From Taxawa tesnikishii (nom. ined.) (lineage: Eukaryota > Ascomycota > Dothideomycetes > Dothideales), in NCBI GenBank assembly GCA_030247885.1, contig JAPDRO010000012.1, positions 744,001 to 808,000 of the forward strand: a DNA stretch of 64,000 nt, read 5' to 3'. Positions 1-9,437 of the stretch are shown piece by piece; positions within the stretch are counted from its first letter, which is position 1; each line of letters begins with the position of its first letter. The position numbers and the translations under genes are program-made. The notes under the pieces were generated by a model. It was not told where the DNA came from. It saw only the letters and a list, made by a program, of their open reading frames with translations, and did no database searches.

Positions 1-764
1 CTTTCCGAGCTCACTTCAAACAGCCTATGGGTCTGCATCCAACCCTTCAGCTCTCCTTCCCGACCGCCCATCTGACCCCACCCTCCGAATCATGCGCTCT
101 GCACGCCTACCTTACGCTCCCTTCCACCATCTTCATCGACCGCTACCAGCTCTCAGATCCACTTTTTCTGGCCTCTCAAAACTTGACTTTCCTCCGCGTT
201 CTGAGTGGCGAAACGGACCTCGAGGCACCCGTCTGGGTCATCAAGCGCTGGGGTTCGGCCGCCTTGTTCGAGCTTGCACAACCTCCTGAGCCCGCTTCCG
301 ATTCCGGTGCAGCAGAGAAAGGTTTAGCGGAGTGGACGGCCAGCATCCCGCTCCACCTACGGTACCTGTCTCCGCTCAACTCAAGTACCTTCCTGATCGG
401 CACATCGGACCAGCGTGAAATCGGCGTGCCTTGGCCGACGGTTTTCTGGGCTTGCGAGGCAGAAGAGGGCCTCAAGATGGGCACTAACCCGTTCGATAGG
501 GTCAACCTGGGCTATGATGGTTTGTTCGGGCCTAAGACGATGTTCTATCACGTCCCGCCCGCGAGTGTCGGCAGTGGACGGTTAATGGAGCCGCTCCGCG
601 TGCCTGTTGCGGATGCGGCCAAGACACGAAACGTCAGTATCGGCACCGCGGCAGCGGTGTTTTTGGGATTCATGTGGATATGCTGGCAGCTTGGGAAGGT
701 TTGGTCACGGAGGGGTTATGGTAATGAACAGCCCAGAGTAAAGGTGGAGGGGAAGAGGAAATGA
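1..764 (+). CDS. PBN1: PBN1/PIG-X family protein, 3' part
   Basis: The frame is open from the window edge (reading from base 3) to the stop at 762-764, so only the C-terminal ~253 residues are seen; the ATG at 27 is internal. The stretch GLHPTLQLSF and the single C-terminal membrane span (about 20 hydrophobic residues before WSRRGYG) match Pbn1/PIG-X, the ER-membrane subunit that stabilises the first GPI mannosyltransferase (PIG-M/Gpi14). A large lumenal part followed by one membrane anchor and a short basic cytosolic tail fits the family. Several N-glycosylation sequons (NLT, NSS, NVS) lie in the lumenal part. The family call rests on recognition of these motifs; the N-terminus lies outside the window. 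Confidence 0.75.
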   Translation, partial: FRAHFKQPMGLHPTLQLSFPTAHLTPPSESCALHAYLTLPSTIFIDRYQLSDPLFLASQNLTFLRVLSGETDLEAPVWVIKRWGSAALFELAQPPEPASDSGAAEKGLAEWTASIPLHLRYLSPLNSSTFLIGTSDQREIGVPWPTVFWACEAEEGLKMGTNPFDRVNLGYDGLFGPKTMFYHVPPASVGSGRLMEPLRVPVADAAKTRNVSIGTAAAVFLGFMWICWQLGKVWSRRGYGNEQPRVKVEGKRK

Positions 765-1729
765 GAATCAGGCTTTCTCGATCAAATGTGCTTCTGGTAT
801 TGGTAGGGCAGTCAAAATCTGTGATGAGATTAAAGTAGGACCCGTGTCTCCTGTATGGAGTGCTAACGTGGTCGTCTTTCACCGGGCTCTGGGTTTCTGA
901 TTCAATGTCCCTTCAGGAACGAATAATGGGACCGACTGTCGGATGGTTTGTTCTGAGTATCTCACCCACGTTGCCGAGTGGAGGTGATGAAGCAGGGCAT
1001 GGCGCTTGGAGAGGGTGAGAGGTTACCGCCTGTCAAGGAGATGGTCAGTTATGTGAATGGAAGAGCGTTCGACAACAACTGGGACTAGGCACTACAAACG
1101 ATTGCAGACTTCATGCCATGGGTATATTCCAAAAGCATTGTACGAACGAGCACGTTTCGTTGCATATGGATGAAGTGGCTTGGCATGCAGGCCAATGCTA
1201 TCGGTATGCGGAGATGGCCGGTCGCCCGCCGGAGGGCCGCTATCGTGGCATCCAGGCTGCCCGCGCACTCGAAAAGTCGGCGTAGCCTTATTGGGAAAAC
1301 AGTTCTGCAGCCTTGAAATGGGTGTGGATTAGCGTGTCTTCTTCATGAACGATGCAAACTGCATGTTGAGCGAGGTCGTGCACTGTCTTGCCGTCCTGGT
1401 AGAGTTGGCGATTGTCGTGCACGTGCACGTGCACGTGCACACTGCACACTTTCTCGGGCAGGAACAACCTTTTCTCCCGTTGACAAGCCGAATCCGGCGT
1501 CGAGCAAAGTCGAGCCCTGTGGCTTATCTGATTGCTTAATCATGATTTGCAATGCACGCATCCCATCTACACGAGTATGGTGGGGCGCGAAGGAGGCTCA
1601 TGCTTGCTTCAACAACCCACTACCCAATGAATCTCTATCATCAACAGTGACCCAGTACTCACTCCTCTTTCCACTGTCTTCCTTCTTTTTCTTCTCCCCG
1701 TTCCTATAAATAAATCACTCTCCTCCTCT
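765..1729. other. intergenic region, PBN1 3' side and pirin promoter
   Basis: No gene is supported here. It holds the GTGCAC repeat at 1417-1440, a pyrimidine-rich stretch from about 1650 and a TATA-like element (TATAAATAAA) at 1705-1714, only about 20 bases before the first pirin ATG. Confidence 0.5.
1417..1440. repeat. (GTGCAC)4 palindromic hexamer repeat
   Basis: Four perfect tandem copies of the self-complementary hexamer GTGCAC. The tract alternates purine and pyrimidine throughout and is its own reverse complement. Confidence 0.95.
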
Positions 1730-2878
1730 ATGCGTCTGCTCCTCTCCGTCCTTGTTTGCATCGCCGCAATCGTCTTCTACCAACGCGACTACATGCTAAG
1801 ACAGTTCTCCAACTTGATCAACAGGTCTCCAGGCATCCTCAGAAACACGACACCAAACCTCGCGGCAAACATCTCAGCAGCTACAATGTCGACCGCAGCC
1901 GCCCCTTCCTCCTCCGCCTTTGTCGGCCTGCCGGTTATTCCGCCCAACGACCCCTCCCTAACCGCAACCAAATCCGTGCCTCGCGGCATCCGCAAGGTCT
2001 TCGAAGCCATTGAGCAGGCAGAAGGCGCCGGCGCGCGTGTCCGTCGCTCCGTCGGCACCGCTCAACTACGCAACTTCTCTCCCTTCCTCATGCTCGACCA
2101 CTTCTCCATCTCGCCAGGCGCCGGCTTTCCCGATCACCCTCACCGCGGCCAGGAAACCATCACCTACCTCCTCAGCGGCGCAGTCGATCACGAAGACTTC
2201 GCTGGCCACGCCGGCACCATCGAAACTGGAGACCTCCAATTCATGACCGCAGGCCGCGGCATCGTGCACGCCGAAATGCCACGCCAGAACCCGGACGGCT
2301 CGCCCAACGTCGGGATGCAGCTCTGGGTAGATCTGCCGCAGAAGCTCAAGATGTGCGAGCCCAGGTACCGCGACCTAAAAGCAAAAGAAATACCCGAAGC
2401 GAAGAGCGAGGACGGAAAGGTACACGTCAAAGTCATCAGTGGTCTCAGCTATGGGGTGGAGAGCTTGAAAGAGCTTGCGTACACTCCCGTCTGGCTCCTC
2501 GACTTCACTGTCCAACCAGGCGGATCCGTTTCCCAGGCCTTGCCGGCCAAGTGGAACGCGTTCGCCTACACGCTCAACGGCACCACAACATTCGGGTCCG
2601 GCAGCGAGGCAGAGGTCGTGCCGCAGTATCACAACGTGGTCTTCGAATCGAGCGGCGACACCGTGGTGGCGCAGGTAGCGGCGGATGCGAAGCAAGAGAG
2701 CAGGTTCATCGTTGTTGCGGGCCTGCCGCTGGATCAGAAGATCATTCAGTATGGCCCGTTCGTGGTGAGCAGTCAGGATGAAATCTATCAGGCTATGTTT
2801 GATTATCAGACCCATTCGAACGGGTTCGAGAGGGCCGACGGATGGAAGAGCGAGATTGGAAAGAACATGGTGCATTAG
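1730..2878 (+). CDS. pirin-family cupin protein
   Basis: Single-exon reading frame of 382 residues. The pirin N-terminal cupin is clear: FSPFLMLDHF, then HPHRGQETITYLLSG and GRGIVHAEMP, which carry the conserved metal-binding His/His/His/Glu set; the C-terminal cupin follows to about residue 370. Pirins are iron-binding proteins of the nucleus or cytosol, with transcription-cofactor or quercetinase activity in some members; the substrate here is unknown. The first ~52 residues are an extension that begins with a hydrophobic stretch (LLLSVLVCIAAIVF). A TATA-like element only about 20 bases upstream of this ATG suggests transcription may begin too late to use it. In-frame ATGs at 1793 and 1886 are alternatives, and the start at 1886 gives 330 residues, closer to typical fungal pirins. 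Confidence 0.93.
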   Translation: MRLLLSVLVCIAAIVFYQRDYMLRQFSNLINRSPGILRNTTPNLAANISAATMSTAAAPSSSAFVGLPVIPPNDPSLTATKSVPRGIRKVFEAIEQAEGAGARVRRSVGTAQLRNFSPFLMLDHFSISPGAGFPDHPHRGQETITYLLSGAVDHEDFAGHAGTIETGDLQFMTAGRGIVHAEMPRQNPDGSPNVGMQLWVDLPQKLKMCEPRYRDLKAKEIPEAKSEDGKVHVKVISGLSYGVESLKELAYTPVWLLDFTVQPGGSVSQALPAKWNAFAYTLNGTTTFGSGSEAEVVPQYHNVVFESSGDTVVAQVAADAKQESRFIVVAGLPLDQKIIQYGPFVVSSQDEIYQAMFDYQTHSNGFERADGWKSEIGKNMVH

Positions 2879-3357
2879 GGTGTTTGAATGAAGGAAGTCT
2901 TTTTTTTTTTTTTTTTTTTTTTTTGAACGGGGAGGCTGGTGCTGATCGCTTTGCGCAGGTTGAAAAGATTGATTTGCTTTGAATATAGCGTGGCGTTGGA
3001 GTGGGCGCAGGCTCTCATTGCTATGGTTTCCGTAGGCATATATTCCCATCATCTTTGGACAACGTACACCGTGGGCTTCGGGTAGCACCCAGGACAGCCA
3101 ACGATAGTGAACGGGAACGATACACAGCGTCCCATCGCTTGATCGGCCTTGAGCGGATTTGCGAAGGGGTACTAGGTTGTTCCCGCCATTGAGAAAGGTG
3201 AGAGAATGCAGAAAAACAGACAGACCCCCGGTGATAAAGCAGCACGGAAGAAGACGGGGATGGATTGAGGACACCGACTCTAGAGCTCAGTGGATGCCGC
3301 CTACGGAGAACGATCGATCAGAGACATACCACAACAAATAAGCTCATCCTTGTTTTC
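2879..3357. other. intergenic region between convergent pirin and UBE3D-like genes
   Basis: No gene is supported. A run of 25 T begins 21 bases after the pirin stop; the rest is unremarkable 3' flank. Confidence 0.5.
2900..2924. repeat. T25 homopolymer
   Basis: Twenty-five consecutive T just 3' of the pirin stop codon. Confidence 0.95.
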
Positions 3358-5054
3358 TCAAACTCTTCTCACAAACCCGACCCTCCATCCCAGAAACTCC
3401 CGCAGAGATCCCGGCAACCGTGCGTTTGTCGCCTCCAACAAGTCCAGAAGCTCCTTTTCGAGGAATGGAGGCAAAGAGAGATTGCCAACAGATAGCGTTT
3501 GCGCGTTCAGGAGATCAGTGGATGGAGTGTCGGAGCGGGGGCGGTAGAGAACCTTGAGTGCGCGAATAGGAGTGGGAAGCGAGGGAGACGGAGCGGAGGA
3601 CGAACTGGTCAAGGAGTGCGACACGGATACAGAATTGTACAGTATGTCTGGCGCAAAGACCCATATCTATCGGGTCATAGAGAATTGCGTCAGCAATGCT
3701 GGCTGCAGCGGAGGAAGGATATACTACATCCAACATGGTCCGGAGCGGACGAGATAGGAAACGGGGGAGGCGGGGGCGTACCTCGTAGTTGATCGTTTCG
3801 ACAACAAATTTCCGAACCCCTTGAATGTCGATTGCGGAGAGGAGATATGCGCCCAAAGATGCGTCAGGAGGGGTTGGTGAGCTTGAAGGGTCATGATTCG
3901 AAGACAGAGGAGGCTGGGTGATTTGCAGACACGGCTTCAGTAGGCGCCATCCCTCCGCTTGTAGATCTGGGACTCCAATTTGTGAGCTGCAGGCATTGCA
4001 GACGAGGGTGTCCGAATTCGGCGATGAGAGCTATTTCAAGGGCAAGAGTTGATCAGCAAGAGGTTGAAGACGGCATGGAACGCTTGATACGGGTAAACAA
4101 AGATGTGGGGGTATTGGGACGATCGGTAATAAATTGTTTTTGATGCTAATGAATGTATCTACAGCATTATCCCACCTTGAGCCAGGAACTTGAAAGGCAC
4201 GGCAGTGAAACGCGGAGACGGGCGTGCATTCGCGCGTCCTGAGTAACCCGTCACACCTCCCCAGTGGCGAGGGCAAGGGTAGGCTCGGGGCCGTGGAATG
4301 ACAGAGTTCCTTCTCGGACAAAGTGTATCGACACGCATTCCATCAAAGAATGACTGAGAGTCAGAAAGGGTGCCTTCTTTATAGTCCGGTGAATTTTCCG
4401 GTACGATCACAAGCCCCTTCGCTTGGGGGAAAAAAGTGAAAAGCAAATAATAAAGAGAAGGCATCGCAGTCTTACCTTAACACCGATACAATCGGCTTTG
4501 AAGATTAGAAAGCCCAAAACGTCGACGAAACCTACCCCAGGTTTCGCAACGAGCTTACCACCAGCGGCGTAGCCTTTGGTATTCTGCACACCATGACCCT
4601 CATGATGATCGTGCGGCTTGTGGCAATGCCAGAAATCCATCATATCAGCCCAACCTTCCGATGGCAGGTCCTTCCATTCTTTAACCTCGCCCCGCTCCAC
4701 CAACAGGCCGTCACACTTCAAGCAGCGCATCTCGATCCGAGGACCAAGATCTTGTGCGGACCAGGGGATGACGTTTTCTTGAAAAACAACATCAAAACCT
4801 GGTAGAGGCTCAGCTGGTAAGCGGAATTCCAGGCGGTCCTGTGCAGACTGGAGCCTCTCCAGAGCGCCTCGATGGATGGGCCGTGCAGGAAGGAGTATGC
4901 TTGAGACCGCGCCTTCGATCTCAACAGTAAAGCAAGAGCCATCATTAGCAACGGAAGCCTTCACGCCTGCGAGGCCCTGAACGAAAAGCGTAGCGGTGAT
5001 GTTCAGTGTCTTGACGTGCTGAAGGTACTCAGCATGAATGTGGTGTCGTGACAT
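3358..5054 (-). CDS. UBE3D-like (HECT-like) E3 ubiquitin ligase
   Basis: Three exons on the minus strand: 5054-4476, 4030-3782 and 3666-3358, all phase 0, giving 378 residues. Donors are GTAAGA and GTACGC; acceptors are ATAG in both introns. The start HIHAEYLQHVKTLNI, the middle block ending FLIFKADCIGVK, a CxxC pair (LVCNACSS) in exon 2, and the C-terminal block IWVFAPDILYNS ... IRALKVLYR ... LREFLGWRVG follow the order of the UBE3D/E2-binding-protein family (IPR019193-type), which binds E2 enzymes and ubiquitinates cyclin B in animals. Intron 1 (445 nt) is much longer than others here and could hide a short exon. The gene is divergent from the VOC gene. Confidence 0.8.
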
Positions 5055-5665
5055 GTCCGTTGCAGAAAGGCATGGACTGAAAAACTCGTACTTGTTTTGT
5101 TTGCCAGGCTAGCGCAGCTGCTTGGTTGGTTCCGCCTATTTGCGATGGTATAGCCGGTGTGTCGTATGTTTTGTGCGCGTTTTGAACCAGTACATGGGCG
5201 AAGGGGTGAAGACGATGATGGAGAAAGCACATGAAGAGGATGCTCACGACGAAGCTCCACATCCAGAATCTTGGCGCTGGAGCCTGCCGTGAGCGGTATG
5301 TACTCAACCAATCGTAGAATTTGCTGTCACAACATTTACATTCATCTGACTCTCGTCTCTGCAGTGCTCACAATCTATTTGTCATGGGATGAACGAGGGT
5401 GTATCACATGAAACGAGAAGACATCCGCAACCATCACGACATAATCCCACGAAGGAATGTGCCATACAGCTGGATATATCCCTGGCGGACAGCGAGCAAT
5501 CGACAGGGAAACTGCAGCATTGCGAAACGCTAACGTCATGGCAAGAAGCTTGCCTGTTCTTGCTGCTGCAGTTGAGATGCTTCATATCGCCGTGGACCAG
5601 TCTCGAACAATCGACTACCCTCCGCAGACCAGTTCCATACCATCAACGCTTCGCACCAGGTAAAC
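5055..5665. other. shared upstream region of divergent UBE3D-like and VOC genes
   Basis: No coding sequence is supported. The two genes start 612 bp apart on opposite strands, so this is presumably a bidirectional promoter; no clear TATA box was seen. Confidence 0.45.
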
Positions 5666-6238
5666 ATGGGCGACAGCTCGAAACCCACCATCAGCTCGCC
5701 TGTCCTTGGACAGATGGTCGAGGTCTGCATCGTATCACCAGACTACAAAAGGACGGTCGATGGCCTGATGAAACTCGGCGTAGGGCCGTTCCAAGTCTTC
5801 CAGTTCAACAAGACAACAGTCCCCAGGCAGGAATGGTACGGCGGCCCGGGCGACTTCGAGCTCAACGTAGCCTTCGCCAAGCAAGGTCCTCTCACCTTCG
5901 AGATCATGCAACCAACAGCCGGGAAAAGTTTGATGATGGAGTACCTCGAGAAGAATGGAGGCAAGGAGGGGATACAACACGTCGCTTTCGACATGGGTCA
6001 ACTGCCCATGGCGGAACGACAGAAGCGGATGAAAGACCGGGGATTTAAGCCTGCGATGCAGGGGTGGTGGCAGGGTAGGAAAGGTCAATGCCACTTCTGC
6101 TTTTTCGACACGCACGGGGCGACGGGGACTGTGTTCGAGACCATCGAGTTTTCAGACGACTGGGAAGATCCAGAGTTTGAGTGGTATCCGCACGCACCGC
6201 CCAAGGAAGCGGGTGTTGAGCATGGCATTGAGAAGTAA
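5666..6238 (+). CDS. VOC-superfamily (glyoxalase-like) protein
   Basis: A single exon of 190 residues starting at an ATG in good context (AAACATGGG). The sequence has the paired beta-alpha-beta-beta-beta arrangement of the vicinal-oxygen-chelate fold. The first half starts VEVCIVSPDYKRTVDGLMKLGVGPFQVF, and the second has GIQHVAFDMGQLP with the usual His, then FFDTHGATGTVFETIEF with the final metal-binding Glu. This resembles the Glyoxalase_4/methylmalonyl-CoA-epimerase-like branch. The substrate cannot be told from sequence; acyl-CoA or small aromatic substrates are possible. No signal peptide is seen, so it is probably cytosolic. Confidence 0.82.
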   Translation: MGDSSKPTISSPVLGQMVEVCIVSPDYKRTVDGLMKLGVGPFQVFQFNKTTVPRQEWYGGPGDFELNVAFAKQGPLTFEIMQPTAGKSLMMEYLEKNGGKEGIQHVAFDMGQLPMAERQKRMKDRGFKPAMQGWWQGRKGQCHFCFFDTHGATGTVFETIEFSDDWEDPEFEWYPHAPPKEAGVEHGIEK

Positions 6239-6978
6239 CGCAGGCGAGCTGCTCAACACGTACAGGCTAGGCCGTGGCCACTTCCATGTGATGAGCGCAT
6301 GAGGAAATCTGGTATGCTCATTTCGACATCTGTGCCGTCTCCTATGATTGACTGGGCATCACTAAATTCCCAAGCTCCACGTACCGGTCGCGATTGTTCG
6401 CCTGGCCTGGCCTTTTCAAGATTGGCGGTTCCACAGCACAGCGTGGCGTAGGTGGCTATAGCAGACAGGGATGACGACGAGAATTTTCACGCTTTTCCTT
6501 TCTGCCTTCTCAAATATTTGCGTGGTATCTTCCTACCAGGTCCGAGGCGATTGTGAACATACCAAATCGGGAAAGCTCTTCTGCAGCATTACCGCATGCG
6601 TGAAGCGGTGGAAATCAACATTACGCCATTGGTCCGACGATAGACCGTCGTGCCCTGTTTTCTGTCCTCGACAGGGGCCTTAGTCTCGAGGCGGCTCCAT
6701 TCTGGCTGGACCGGGGTACGGGGTAGCGGCTCTAGCACGTCGCCGCACGTGTCTAATCTCCTTAACGGGCCGTCTCCTGTTTCATGCGGCTCTCGAAGTA
6801 TAACATGAACAAAACATGACAGCATACCTTTGGCCTGCCGAGGCTTTGGAATCCACGACGAGGTTTGTCCTTGTTGTAAGGTTTCCGCTGCTTGGGATAG
6901 GCAAGTTATATTCCCTCACTTTCCCTTTCATTTCCACGTTCCCTCTTGCATCTGTCCACACATAGAATCTCATTCAGG
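6239..6978. other. intergenic region upstream of the peroxidase gene
   Basis: No gene is supported. The last ~80 bases before the peroxidase start are pyrimidine-rich, as usual for fungal promoters. Confidence 0.45.
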
Positions 6979-8621
6979 ATGAAGACTTCTTCTCTTTTGA
7001 CGGCGCTGTCCGCTTCAGGCGCAATTGCCTTTCCATGGATGCACCCGGACTATGCGGCCAACGCAAAGTACGGCTTGGACGTCGTCAAGCGGGATCCTGA
7101 ACTCGTTTCAATCCTCCAGAACCTGTACAGGGATCAACTCAAGGAGCGAGACGACTTCTTTGCCGCTCTTGGCGACTTCTCCGAGCAGTGCGATGACGGT
7201 GCGGACGCCGACTTGCCTCTCTCCAAGCGCGCGAGCTCCAGCTGTCTCACCCACCCGCTGCCTGACTTCCTTCCAACCAACATCACTGGTTTGAAGAAGC
7301 TGCCTGAAGCCGCGTATCCCTATCAGGACCCCAAGCCAACTGACCAGCGCGGACCATGCCCGGGTATGCGCTACCCTCCTTACGCTCTGCTATACGCAAC
7401 TGACAGTATCCGCTAGGCATGAACACAATGGCCAACCACGGCTACATCCCACGCAACGGCATTGTGACCATTGCACAAACCGTCGTAGCGGCGGCCCAAG
7501 TCTTCAACATGGGCGCCGATCTTGCGACATTCCTGGCTGGCGGTTCCGTCCTCTTCGCCGGCGATGTCCCCTCTATGACCTACTCCATTGGCGGTGCTGA
7601 TGCTCGCACCAACTCCCTCGGCGTCGTAGGTGGCTCTCTAGGTACCGAGACTGGTCTTTCCGGTCACTTGCGGTTCAAGGAGAATGATGCCTCGGCCACT
7701 CGCTGCGACTTCTATCTCTGCGACGGCGACAACCACAACCTGAACAGCAGCGTCTTCCTTAACCTTCAATCGCACGCCAAGAACGAAGGCAAAGGGCAAT
7801 ACAACGTCCCCGCACTGGTCCACCACTTCAAAGACCAGTACCAAAATTCCCGCTCCAAGAACCCAAACTTCTACTTCTTCCCACCCAGTGCCGCTCTCAC
7901 AATAGGCGCCACTTACTTTGTCGCCGGCTTCTTCTCCAACGGCACCATCGGCTACGGCGGTGTCGCCAACGAAGCCTCCGTCGCTTCCTTCGTCGGCGCC
8001 CGCTTTAACGCCAACGGTACCGTCTCCTACCAGCCCGAGCAGATCCCACCACAAGGCTGGTACCGTCGCGGATTCCCTATGTTCTTGTCTGAGGGCATCG
8101 ACGGCATTATCACCCTCTACTCCGGCGCCGCCGCCCTGCTCGGTGATCCCGTACTCTTCGGCGCCAACTTGGGCTCCCCGGGCGCCTTCGCAGGCGGCTT
8201 CAGCCTAACGGACTTCGGTGGCACCGGCAACTACGGCGGCTACAGCATCAACGGTACTGCATGCGCGCTCGAGGGTGCACTGTATGCGAACTTTGTCAAC
8301 GAGTTTCAGTCCGTTCTCAACACTGCCGTCAGCGCCGTGAACACCGTCACTAGCATCTTCGGCTCCGCGTACGGATGCCCTGTGCCCAGTGCTGCTGCCG
8401 CTGAGGCTGACGCACCATACACTGGTAACTCGAGCTATCCGGGTTACCCGAAGCCGCAGCCGTGCACGTTGAATAGGATGGAGAATGGTCTCGATCAGTG
8501 TGCGCCGGACACGAACACTTATGATTTGTTCAACACCGCAAAGACGCCCTTCTGTTTGAACAGCCCGAAAACGGCGGCCGCGAGCGCTAATCCGTTGCCC
8601 GTGCCTGGGATGGGGGTTTGA
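6979..8621 (+). CDS. secreted heme-thiolate peroxidase (chloroperoxidase/peroxygenase family)
   Basis: Two exons, 6979-7363 and 7417-8621, with a 53 nt intron (GTATGC...CTAG) placed exactly inside the heme-ligand motif. Together they read 529 residues. The start at 6979 gives a typical signal peptide (MKTSSLLTALSASGAIAFPW). The spliced PCPGMNTMANHGYIPRNGI motif supplies the axial Cys (about residue 127). The acid-base region reads FKENDASATRCDF, with Glu near residue 217 followed by N-D instead of the EGD of peroxygenases or EHD of classical chloroperoxidase. Many NxS/T sequons and Cys residues fit a secreted glycoprotein. At about 530 residues it belongs to a longer, less studied subgroup. 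The family oxidises or halogenates organic substrates with H2O2; the substrate is unknown. Confidence 0.92.
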
Positions 8622-9437
8622 GGGTGAGGGTGTGACGTATGAGTATGACCTTTGTATGATGTACGGTGTTTAGTCCCAATGGAATACGTGTTCGCTCAAC
8701 GTTGGGTTGTTCAGTCGAATACAATATCTGCAGCGCCTGCTGTTGCACCAGTTGCTAACCCACCGACATGTTTCTTTGCTGACAGAATGCTGTTTATGAG
8801 CAAGATAATCTTACCCAGCTCTGCCTTCGGGATACCCTTGCCCTTTGTGGACCAGCTTGGTGCTGATGGCGAACAATGGGACCTCTCTCCCTCAACGCCC
8901 TGATCAGTGCGATTCTGGCGATATGTTTACGATTCTCCCCCAGAGGCAAGCCGCGCACACCCTGTCGCCGCCGGTTGGCCTTGGTTTCGTCGCGTGGGTG
9001 CAATACAAGTGGGGCTTTGATATTGGCTGGCGACTCCGTCTCATTGTCCGCCATCACCTACAAGCTGGTCAGCAAAGGGACGTGAAGTGCGACCGGATCG
9101 TGACAACGTTTCCTCGTAGGAGCGAAGCACCTCGAATGCTACAAAAATGCGCAAAAAGTGATGGAGGAGACTGCAAGTGTGACTTCTGATCAATTGGAGA
9201 CAGCTATGAAGGGCCGTCGAGTTAGAAAGTCGCCCGAGGGATCAGCGCCGAGAGAACTCAAAAGGTGTGGAGGTCGCGCAGAAGGATCGCTCCAACGCGA
9301 TTAGTCGGCGGCGAGATAGTAACCCTTCGACGTGCGACAAAGGTAATTTGAATCCGTTGCACGGGATCATGCAGTAGCGATAGCGACACAAGGTCAACTG
9401 AGACAAGGAAAGGAGTAGCACAGCATCGTTCATACCA
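8622..9437. other. intergenic region between convergent peroxidase and amidohydrolase genes
   Basis: No gene or repeat is supported; it is ordinary 3' flanking sequence of two convergent genes. Confidence 0.45.

Noticed and set aside
4159-4464. Open frames inside intron 1 of the UBE3D-like gene
   Set aside because: They show no family sequence and no usable splice joints, and the flanking exons join in phase 0 without them.
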